A stretch of DNA of 64,000 nt from Clostridium aceticum (GTDB lineage: Bacteria; Bacillota; Clostridia; Peptostreptococcales; Natronincolaceae): contig NZ_CP009687.1 in NCBI RefSeq assembly GCF_001042715.1, forward strand, positions 2,037,418 through 2,101,417, read 5' to 3'. The position numbers and the translations under genes are program-made. Shown one piece after another: positions 57,087-64,000 of the stretch (its first letter is position 1; each line of letters opens with the position of its first letter). The notes under the pieces were generated by a model. It was not told the origin of the DNA, made no database searches, and was given only the letters and a program-made list of their open reading frames with translations.

Positions 57087-58237
57087 TCAGCGGCCTCCTT
57101 CGTTAGAAGGCTAACGACTTTTTCAACACTTACTTCTTCAATATCGTCAGGAACACTTTGCCCTGTTGTCATATAGGAAATAGGTCTTTGTGTTTCTTTT
57201 GCGGTATTTATAATTGTACCAAAAGCAGTAGCTTCATCGACTTTTGTAAAAATGATATTATAGTTTTTTAAAAATTTATAAGTATGAACTATTTCCTTAA
57301 TATCACTATCTTTAGATGTACAACTTATTACAAGATAAGTTTCTTTTTCTTGAACTTCATTTAATAGAGTTTTTAGTTCCATTACTTGCTGAGTATTTTT
57401 ATGACTTCTACCAGCAGTATCTATCATAATAATATCTCGATCCTTTAAATCTTCTATTGCTCTATGTATCTCTTCTGAATGATAAATTACCCTTAAAGGT
57501 ATATTAAGGATATCGCTGTAGACCTTCAACTGCTCAACTGCTGCAATTCTATAGGTGTCAGCACTGATCAAACCCACAGTCTTTCCCTCATTTAAAGTAT
57601 AATGAGCTGCTAGCTTCGCTATGGTAGTTGTTTTTCCTACACCCGTAGGTCCTACAAAGAATTTTGTTTTAACATTATGCCCTAGTTGCTGTGGTACTAC
57701 ATATTTCATAATAACTTCTTTTATTTGTTCTTCAATAAATTCTCTGTTTTGTCTATTGCTATCCACTAATCCTTGCATTGTGATATACTTATTAAGAATT
57801 TCTTCTACCAGGGACTCATCAAGCCCCTGATTCTTTAGGTTATAAAACAACTTGGAAACATCTTGGTCCTGTAAACTTTTCAAAAGAATTGGTAAGTCTT
57901 GTTGATTCATTCGAGAAACAACTGTTTGTAACATATCTTTTATTTGTTCCATTTCCTTTGAAATATTTTTGCTCACTTCTTCCTTTTCTTTATTTTTTTT
58001 AGGTTTTTTATCTAAATCTTTTTTAGCCTCAAGAAAATGATTGAAACTACTAGGTGCATAAGAAGAAACTTCTTCTCTAGCCGCTACCACCTCGATAATA
58101 GGTTTTTTAAAAATCCCGAAAAGCCCCTTCGGTTTTACTTTTTTTTGATATAAAATAACTGCATCAGGACCTAACTCGTTTTTTACCTTTAGTAATGCCT
58201 CCTGATTATTACTGGCAGAAAATTTTTTTACCTTCAT
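57083..58237 (-). CDS. flhF: Flagellar SRP-like GTPase FlhF
   Basis: SRP-family GTPase determining flagellum site. An N-terminal basic B domain (1-~110) is followed by an NG GTPase domain with G1 FVGPTGVGKTTTIAKLA (GPTGVGKT at 196-203), SADTYRIAAVEQLKVY (G2/I-box), IMIDTAGRSHKN (G3) and FTKVDEA (G4). 384 residues. It overlaps flhG by 4 bp and follows flhA without a gap. Confidence 0.95.
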   Translation of the reverse strand: MKVKKFSASNNQEALLKVKNELGPDAVILYQKKVKPKGLFGIFKKPIIEVVAAREEVSSYAPSSFNHFLEAKKDLDKKPKKNKEKEEVSKNISKEMEQIKDMLQTVVSRMNQQDLPILLKSLQDQDVSKLFYNLKNQGLDESLVEEILNKYITMQGLVDSNRQNREFIEEQIKEVIMKYVVPQQLGHNVKTKFFVGPTGVGKTTTIAKLAAHYTLNEGKTVGLISADTYRIAAVEQLKVYSDILNIPLRVIYHSEEIHRAIEDLKDRDIIMIDTAGRSHKNTQQVMELKTLLNEVQEKETYLVISCTSKDSDIKEIVHTYKFLKNYNIIFTKVDEATAFGTIINTAKETQRPISYMTTGQSVPDDIEEVSVEKVVSLLTKEAAE

Positions 58238-60265
58238 TTATATACTCACCGCCCCTACTGAATGAATTTCTACAGAAGGATCTACTTCATTATAAGATAG
58301 CACGATTAAATCTGAAGTAAGCTGCTCAGACAATCTCTTAAAATAGAGTCTTACAATAGGAGCTGTTACAATAATAGGGTGTTCTCCTGTAGAAATTAGC
58401 TTTTGTATTTGTTGAGAAAGGCTGTTTATTATTCTTTGTATCACATCAGGGTCCATAGAAATATAAGTACCCCCTTCTGTCTGCTGTATAGAGTCCATTA
58501 TTTTTTGCTCTAGTTCTTTTGTAACTGTAATCACCTTAGCAGGGTGAGATACAATAAATTGTTTTGTAATAGCCCTCCCTAAAGATTGTCTCACATATTC
58601 TGTAAGCATATCAGTATCTCTTGTGATGGTAGCATAATCAGCCAAAGTTTCTAAAATCGTCACCATATTTCTAATGGATACCCCTTCTTTAAGCAAATTA
58701 CCCAGCACTTTTTGTATTTCCCCTAACCCTAATTGATTGGGGATCAGTTCTTCAACTAAAACTGGATGATTTTCTTTGACATTGTCAATCAGTTTTTTAA
58801 CATCCTGCCTACCTAGTAGTTCGAAGGAATGTTTCTTTATAATCTCCGTTAGATGTGTAGCAATAATAGATGGAGGATCTACAACTGTATAACCTAATAT
58901 TTCTGCTTTTTCACGCTCCTGTTCATTGATCCACTTAGCAGGAAGTCCAAAGGCAGGCTCTATCGTATCAATACCTTCTATTTCTTCATCGATCATACCA
59001 GGGTTCATAGCCAAGTAATGATCAAATATAATTTCGCCAACAGCCATTTCAATCCCTTTTATTTTGATAATATACTGATTCGGTTCTAACTGAATATTAT
59101 CTCTCAACCTTATCATAGGAACAATAATCCCCAATTCTAAAGCACATTGTCTTCTAATCATGACCAACCTATCAAATAAGTCTCCCCCCTGACTAGCATC
59201 TGCTAAGGGAAGAATACCATAACCAAATTCTAATTCTATCGGGTCCACATTTAAAAGTGGTAAGACATTTTCTGGCTTTCTTTTTTCTTCTACTGATTCC
59301 TCTACTTCATCAGGGATTTCTTCACCTTCTTCTATTGATGCATTTTTCTTCAAAGTTAAACCTAGAAAAAGAAACACAGCCGATAGTGACATAAAAGGTA
59401 TAACCGGCAATCCTGTAAAACTAAAAAGTAACAAAACTCCCGAAATAATAAACATAATCTTTGACTTATTAAAAAGCTGCTTAATTAAGTCAGTACCTAA
59501 ACTTCCCTCTGATGCCGCTCTTGTAACTACAATACCAGTAGCAGTAGATATTAAAAGAGCAGGAATTTGACTTACTAGTCCATCACCAACTGTTAATAAT
59601 GTATATTTTTGTATGGCACCCCCAAAGTCTAAACCCTGCATAGATACCCCAATGATAAAGCCGGCCACAATATTAATGATGGTTATGATAATTCCAGCTA
59701 TAGCATCACCTTTAACAAATTTGCTGGCTCCATCCATAGCTCCATAAAAGTCTGCTTCCCTTTGAATCTTTGTTCTCCTTTGCCTAGCTTCACTATCATC
59801 AATAAGTCCAGCATTTAAATCAGCATCTATTGCCATTTGCTTTCCTGGCATCGCGTCTAGAGTAAATCTTGCAGCCACCTCAGCTACCCTTTCAGAACCC
59901 TTCGTAATAACTAAAAATTGTATGATAACAATGATGAGGAATACAATAAACCCTACAATTGCATTTCCTCCCATAACAAAGTCCCCAAAGGTAGTGATAA
60001 CATCTCCTGCAGTACCTCTTGATAATATATATCTAGTAGTGGTAATATTTAAAGCCAGCCGAAATAAGGTAGTAATCAACAAGATGGATGGAAATATAGA
60101 AAATTGCAAAGCTTCTTCATTATACATAGCGATTAATAAAATCAATAGTGCTAAGGATATATTAAAACTCAATAATACATCAACAGCGCCTAGAGGGATA
60201 GGAATAATGATAATAACGACAATGGCAATTATTGCTAATGCTACTAGAATATCTCCGTTTTTCAA
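58238..60265 (-). CDS. flhA: Flagellar export gate protein FlhA
   Basis: Major component of the type III export gate. Eight hydrophobic helices in the first ~320 residues, including the family FHIPEP-like segment MPGKQMAIDADLNAGLIDD, then the cytoplasmic domain with EIIKKHSFELLGRQDVKKL. 675 residues. TTG start with AAGGAGGG upstream. It is 12 bp downstream of flhB. Confidence 0.97.
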   Translation of the reverse strand: MKNGDILVALAIIAIVVIIIIPIPLGAVDVLLSFNISLALLILLIAMYNEEALQFSIFPSILLITTLFRLALNITTTRYILSRGTAGDVITTFGDFVMGGNAIVGFIVFLIIVIIQFLVITKGSERVAEVAARFTLDAMPGKQMAIDADLNAGLIDDSEARQRRTKIQREADFYGAMDGASKFVKGDAIAGIIITIINIVAGFIIGVSMQGLDFGGAIQKYTLLTVGDGLVSQIPALLISTATGIVVTRAASEGSLGTDLIKQLFNKSKIMFIISGVLLLFSFTGLPVIPFMSLSAVFLFLGLTLKKNASIEEGEEIPDEVEESVEEKRKPENVLPLLNVDPIELEFGYGILPLADASQGGDLFDRLVMIRRQCALELGIIVPMIRLRDNIQLEPNQYIIKIKGIEMAVGEIIFDHYLAMNPGMIDEEIEGIDTIEPAFGLPAKWINEQEREKAEILGYTVVDPPSIIATHLTEIIKKHSFELLGRQDVKKLIDNVKENHPVLVEELIPNQLGLGEIQKVLGNLLKEGVSIRNMVTILETLADYATITRDTDMLTEYVRQSLGRAITKQFIVSHPAKVITVTKELEQKIMDSIQQTEGGTYISMDPDVIQRIINSLSQQIQKLISTGEHPIIVTAPIVRLYFKRLSEQLTSDLIVLSYNEVDPSVEIHSVGAVSI

Positions 60266-60277
60266 ATGTGTCCCTCC

Positions 60278-61363
60278 TTAGGTTCTATTGTTCATCTGAT
60301 ATACATAAGCTAATATCTCTGCTACTGCTTGATATAACTCTGGTGGTACAAACTCACCAATTTCAACTGTATCATACAGTGTTCTAGCCAGTGGCTTATT
60401 TTCAACAATAGGTAAGTTGTTTTCAGTAGCAATTTTTTTAATATTTTGAGCGATCAAATCCTGCCCCTTGGCTAAAACCCTCGGAGCCTCGAATTGCTTA
60501 GGATCATACTGTATAGCAACTGCAAAATGCGTTGGGTTCGTAACAATTACATCAGCTTTCGGCACTTCCTGCATCATTCTCCCCATAGCAATCTGTCGTT
60601 GCTTTTCTTTAATCTTTGACTTAATTTGTGGATTACCTTCTGTTTGTTTATATTCTTCTTTAATTTCTTGTTTAGACATTTTAAGATTTTTATCATAGTC
60701 ATATTTCTGATAGTAATAATCTAACACCGCAATTACCAGTAAAACAATAGCGGCTCTTAAACCAATATTGATGGTTATATGAATCAAAGTTTCTACAATA
60801 ACGCCAACATCCACCAGCATCATATTAAAAATAGTACTTAGTTGATTTACAGCATAGCGGTAGACGATATATCCAATAAAAATGATTTTAATGAAGGATT
60901 TAACTAATTCTACAAGGGATTTCATAGAAAACATCCGCTTAAAACCTTCTATAGGATTTAGTTTGCTAAACTTCACCGCCAAGGTTTTTGTAGTAAACAA
61001 ATAACCCACCTGCATATAGCCACAAATCACTCCAATCAGCAAACACACAATAGCAATAGGTATACTGATCTTCAAAATATTATAAAGTGTAATTAAAGTT
61101 AGTCGATTGATGTTTTTTATAGAAAATAAATAATCTAAGTTTAAGTATTGATCATACACATAGATGGCAAACTCCTTCATCGATGCCCCTATATAACTTG
61201 ACAATAATTTTAGTGTTAAAAAAGCTCCCAATAAAACCAACGCAGAGTTTACTTCTTTACTTTGTAATACTTGTCCTTTTTCTCTTGATTCTTTTACCTT
61301 TTTAGGAGTTGCTTTTTCTGTCTTTTCTTCTGTAAATAACTGTAGATTAATATGAAATTTCAT
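60278..61363 (-). CDS. flhB: Flagellar export switch protein FlhB
   Basis: Substrate-specificity switch of the export gate. Four hydrophobic helices precede a cytoplasmic domain containing the autocleavage motif VTNPTHFAVAI (NPTH). The opening NLQLFTEEKTEKATPKK is characteristic. Start ATG 61363 has GAGGATGAG upstream; the frame extends nine codons into the end of fliR, but that part is not like the family. 361 residues. Confidence 0.96.
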   Translation of the reverse strand: MKFHINLQLFTEEKTEKATPKKVKESREKGQVLQSKEVNSALVLLGAFLTLKLLSSYIGASMKEFAIYVYDQYLNLDYLFSIKNINRLTLITLYNILKISIPIAIVCLLIGVICGYMQVGYLFTTKTLAVKFSKLNPIEGFKRMFSMKSLVELVKSFIKIIFIGYIVYRYAVNQLSTIFNMMLVDVGVIVETLIHITINIGLRAAIVLLVIAVLDYYYQKYDYDKNLKMSKQEIKEEYKQTEGNPQIKSKIKEKQRQIAMGRMMQEVPKADVIVTNPTHFAVAIQYDPKQFEAPRVLAKGQDLIAQNIKKIATENNLPIVENKPLARTLYDTVEIGEFVPPELYQAVAEILAYVYQMNNRT

Positions 61364-61367
61364 AAAC

Positions 61368-62159
61368 TCATCCTCTAGATATGATATCAATAAAAGCCCT
61401 TAGGCTGTAGAACATGCTGTCAAATAGTTTTTCTGAAAAAGGTACAACAAATTGCAAAGTAATTAAAACTGTTAATAAACCAACCATAACTTTTAAAGGC
61501 ATTCCTACAATAAAAACATTCATTTGAGGCATTGTTCTAGCTAGAATTCCTAATAACACATTGGCAAGAAAAATCATAGCTAGAACTGGTGCACTAAACC
61601 TAAAGGCTAACATAAATACCTCTGTCATAATAGATGTCAATGCATAAAGCCCTTCTTCCCCTACGGTAAAGGTAACTCCTACCGGCAGCATATCATAACT
61701 GTACACTAAGGCACGTATAAGATAATGATGTCCGTCAAAGAGCAAGAATAGTAGAGTAAAAAGAATATTATAGTAATTTCCCATGATTGGTATTTGTGTA
61801 TTGGTTTGAGGATCTAGTACATTCACCATACTGAAACCCATCTGAGTATCAATAATGGTCCCCGCTAGATATAAAGTACTGAAATATAAAAAACCTATAA
61901 ACCCAATGATAACCCCTATCAAAAACTCATTGGCAGTACTAATAGCTAGCTCTACAAAGTTATTATGGTGAAGAGATGATGTCGTTGCAAGAATTGGTAA
62001 CAATATAAATGCTATTAAAAGAGAGATTCCAATCTTCATCATCATTGGTAAATTATTTCTTCCAAATACAGGTGCTATTACAAAAATTCCAGTAACTCTT
62101 ATTAAAATCAGTATTAATAAATCTATATTCAACAAAAGAAGATCATAAATATTATCCAC
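61368..62159 (-). CDS. fliR: Flagellar export gate protein FliR
   Basis: Integral membrane protein forming the export core with FliP and FliQ. Multiple hydrophobic helices: ILIRVTGIFVIAPVFGRNNL, VELAISTANEFLIGVIIGF and the C-terminal VMVGLLTVLITLQFVVPF. 263 residues. GTG start with weak GAGTGAT upstream. It lies 13 bp after fliQ and just before flhB. Confidence 0.94.
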   Translation of the reverse strand: MDNIYDLLLLNIDLLILILIRVTGIFVIAPVFGRNNLPMMMKIGISLLIAFILLPILATTSSLHHNNFVELAISTANEFLIGVIIGFIGFLYFSTLYLAGTIIDTQMGFSMVNVLDPQTNTQIPIMGNYYNILFTLLFLLFDGHHYLIRALVYSYDMLPVGVTFTVGEEGLYALTSIMTEVFMLAFRFSAPVLAMIFLANVLLGILARTMPQMNVFIVGMPLKVMVGLLTVLITLQFVVPFSEKLFDSMFYSLRAFIDIISRG

Positions 62160-62172
62160 AAGTTATCACTCT

Positions 62173-62442
62173 TTACTGTATAAAGTTGCTCATATTTGTA
62201 TATAATGTTACTGTAAAATTAATAATTGTCGAAAGCAGCCATGGTCCAAAAATCACAACAGATCCTAAAACAGCGATGATTTTAGGAATAAAAGCTAGTG
62301 TAGCTTCCTGTATTTGTGTTGTGGCTTGAAAAATACTTACTGCTAAACCTATAATAAGACCTATGCCCAGCATTGGAGCTGACATTAGCAAAATAGTAAA
62401 CATTGTCTGTTGTCCAAGTTCGATAACCATTGCTTCATTCAT
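62173..62442 (-). CDS. fliQ: Flagellar export gate protein FliQ
   Basis: 89 residues, two membrane helices (about 16-38 and 52-75), with the family opening MNEAMVIELGQQTMFTILLM and LIIGLAVSIFQATTQIQEAT. Part of the fliO-fliP-fliQ-fliR-flhB-flhA string. Confidence 0.96.
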   Translation of the reverse strand: MNEAMVIELGQQTMFTILLMSAPMLGIGLIIGLAVSIFQATTQIQEATLAFIPKIIAVLGSVVIFGPWLLSTIINFTVTLYTNMSNFIQ

Positions 62443-62452
62443 ATTGTCACCT

Positions 62453-63247
62453 CTATCTAAAACTTGTTATTAAGGAACGTATTAGTATGTTCCAACCATC
62501 TACCATAATAAACAATAATAGTTTAAATGGCAAAGAAATCATAGCTGGAGGCAACATCATCATTCCCATAGACATCAAGGTACTTGCCACCACCATATCA
62601 ATTACAATAAAGGGAATAAACAAAACAAATCCTAGTTGAAATGCAGTTTTTAACTCACTTATAATAAAAGCAGGTATCAAAACTGTATTGGTAATTTCAC
62701 TAATTTCTACGGGACCATCTATATTGGCTATTTCTGCAAACAGAGCCAAATCTTTTTCCCTGGTTTGTCTTAGCATAAACTCCCTGATCGGTTCCATGGC
62801 AGTAGTCCAAGCCTCTGTCTGACCTATTTCCTCTTGCAGATAAGGCTGTAATGCATTTTGGTTGATTTCGGATGCAATGGGTGCCATAGTAAAAAAAGTT
62901 AAAAATAGAGTTAATCCAATCAGCACTTGGGTAGGAGGTGTTTGTTGTGTGGCTAAGGCATTTCTTAAGAAGGATAATACAATGATAATTCTAGTAAAAC
63001 TAGTCATCATTATGAGTATTGCTGGAGCAAGAGATAAAATTGTTAGCAAAAACAAAATTTGAATACTTGCTACTACTTCTTGAGGGTTTTCTGCCTCTTC
63101 CATCGTTAGTCCTATCCTTGGTATCGGTAAATCAGGTTGAGCATCTACACGTATCGTACTGATTATCAAAAAAACAAGTAATATCATCATGCAAAGTATG
63201 AACTTTTTATTATTGCTATATTGTTTCGTCCCTATATTTGTTTTCAT
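62453..63247 (-). CDS. fliP: Flagellar export gate protein FliP
   Basis: 264 residues with an N-terminal signal-like helix (about 15-35), then ILFLLTILSLAPAILIMMTS, RIIIVLSFLRNALATQQTPP and the C-terminal MVASTLMSMGMMMLPPAMIS, all FliP landmarks. It forms the pore ring of the export gate. 6 bp after fliO. Confidence 0.97.
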   Translation of the reverse strand: MKTNIGTKQYSNNKKFILCMMILLVFLIISTIRVDAQPDLPIPRIGLTMEEAENPQEVVASIQILFLLTILSLAPAILIMMTSFTRIIIVLSFLRNALATQQTPPTQVLIGLTLFLTFFTMAPIASEINQNALQPYLQEEIGQTEAWTTAMEPIREFMLRQTREKDLALFAEIANIDGPVEISEITNTVLIPAFIISELKTAFQLGFVLFIPFIVIDMVVASTLMSMGMMMLPPAMISLPFKLLLFIMVDGWNILIRSLITSFR

Positions 63248-63253
63248 TAGTTT

Positions 63254-63652
63254 CTACTTTCTATCACCTTTTTTATTGTTTCTTTCCACCATCACTGCAA
63301 GTTTTTCTTTGATTTTTCCCGTAAAATAGCTGGGACTTTTTAAAAACTGTATATTATTTTGCGGAGTCTGATTTTGCGATTTTTTAAAAACATTCCATTC
63401 TTCAATACTTAGAATGTCTAAGACTTCTACACTTTTATTATACAAAACTAAAATATAAACCTTGTCTATAACTTGAACAATTGTCAAACTTAAATTTGTA
63501 GATAAAATTGTACGTTCTAGCACTTTAGCTGTCCGTCCCTCAAAGTACAAACTAGACTTTTTACCAATAAAAGCAGTTGTATAGTAGGCAAGAAAAATCA
63601 CAAAAACAGCTATGGTACTTATGGCAAAAAAAGTATAAATAGTGTTGATCAT
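63254..63652 (-). CDS. fliO: FliO-type flagellar biosynthesis protein
   Basis: 132 residues with one N-terminal membrane helix (about 5-28) and a small cytoplasmic beta-rich domain (AKVLERTILSTNLSLTIVQV). FliO helps assemble the FliP ring. Assignment rests on the helix-plus-domain pattern and its place directly before fliP. GGAG precedes the ATG. Confidence 0.85.
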   Translation of the reverse strand: MINTIYTFFAISTIAVFVIFLAYYTTAFIGKKSSLYFEGRTAKVLERTILSTNLSLTIVQVIDKVYILVLYNKSVEVLDILSIEEWNVFKKSQNQTPQNNIQFLKSPSYFTGKIKEKLAVMVERNNKKGDRK

Positions 63653-63680
63653 TATATCTCCTAACTAAGGTTGAATAATA

Positions 63681-64000
63681 TTAACCAATAACTTTTTTTA
63701 CGGCTTCAATAACACGGTCAGCTTGAAAAGGCTTAACAATAAAGTCTTTTGCCCCTGCTTGAATAGCTTCAATAACCATAGCTTGTTGACCCATGGCTGA
63801 ACACATGATAATTTTGGCATTACTATCTATCTTTTTTATTTCTTTTACTGCTTGAATACCATCCATTTCTGGCATGGTGATATCCATAATCGTTAGTTGT
63901 GGTTGTAATTCTTTATATTTCTCAACCGCCTTTTGTCCATTTTCAGCCTCACCAATGACCTCAAATCCATTTTTTGTAAGCACATCTTTCACCATCATTC
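63681..64000 (-). CDS. cheY: Chemotaxis response regulator CheY (5' end outside the window)
   Basis: The visible 106 codons cover most of a receiver domain: LTIMDITMPEMDGIQAVKEI with the phospho-acceptor Asp, IIMCSAMGQQ with the switch Thr/Ser position, and DFIVKPFQADR with the conserved Lys. The first ~14 residues, including the acidic pair, are missing because the gene runs past the window end. CheY-P binds the flagellar switch. Located upstream of fliO as in Bacillus cheY-fliZ. Confidence 0.93.
   Translation of the reverse strand, partial: MMVKDVLTKNGFEVIGEAENGQKAVEKYKELQPQLTIMDITMPEMDGIQAVKEIKKIDSNAKIIMCSAMGQQAMVIEAIQAGAKDFIVKPFQADRVIEAVKKVIG

Overview
The window is a low-GC chromosomal segment of an anaerobic, endospore-forming, flagellated Clostridia member. 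An Alkaliphilus/Natronincola-like or Clostridium-like lineage is an inference from protein style and gene order; no rRNA is present to test it. Evidence: AT-rich codon use, strong AGGAGG-type ribosome binding sites with many TTG/GTG starts, PolC, RNase Y, a LexA-type SOS box at recA, sporulation-linked genes (spoVS, ylxY, ylmC/ymxH, tepA), and a flagellar/chemotaxis cluster in near-Bacillus order with CheC and CheD. All host genes are on the minus strand, so transcription runs from high to low coordinates. The only plus-strand genes belong to one insertion sequence.

Layout, in coordinate order. 1-9.1 kb: 5' part of a pyruvate/oxaloacetate carboxyltransferase subunit, tRNA methyltransferase MnmM, an acetyltransferase, RluB-type pseudouridine synthase, asnS, purB, an aspartate aminotransferase, a PadR regulator, a PHP phosphoesterase and spoVS. 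9.2-18 kb: rny, recA, pgsA, rimO, mnmH and ftsK/spoIIIE. 18.2-25.9 kb: tepA, ylmC, an intact IS200/IS605 element (tnpA + tnpB), an M16 peptidase, ylxY, pnp and rpsO. Apart from the insertion this is the Bacillus order rpsO-pnpA-ylxY-mlpA-ymxH. 26-38 kb: ribF, truB, nrnA, rbfA, infB, ylxQ, ylxR, nusA, rimP and polC. 38-47 kb: a glycosyltransferase, ispG, rseP, dxr, cdsA, uppS, a PASTA-like mini-protein, frr, pyrH, tsf and rpsB. 47-64 kb: three small flagellar-operon proteins (one SwrB-like), a FapA/DUF342 protein, fliA(sigD), cheD, cheC, cheW, cheA, cheB, a PilZ protein, flhG, flhF, flhA, flhB, fliR, fliQ, fliP, fliO and a truncated cheY.

How the genes work together: the 26-46 kb block is a translation, transcription-elongation, replication and envelope-lipid cluster (initiation factor 2, ribosome maturation factors, NusA, S15/S2, EF-Ts, RRF, plus isoprenoid and phospholipid synthesis). 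The 47-64 kb block builds the flagellar export gate, places and times flagella (FlhF/FlhG), drives late flagellar transcription (FliA) and runs chemotaxis adaptation.

No large undescribed system was found. The points most worth a second look are: (1) a tandem pair of ~114-bp palindromic units in the recA 3' region, sharing a motif with the left end of the window's IS200/IS605 element; (2) RNase Y apparently starting at AUU; (3) the IS inserted about 20 bp upstream of ylmC, cutting it off from an operator-like palindrome; (4) structured leaders at rpsB and rpsO; (5) a PASTA-like mini-protein and a stray glycosyltransferase inside housekeeping operons.
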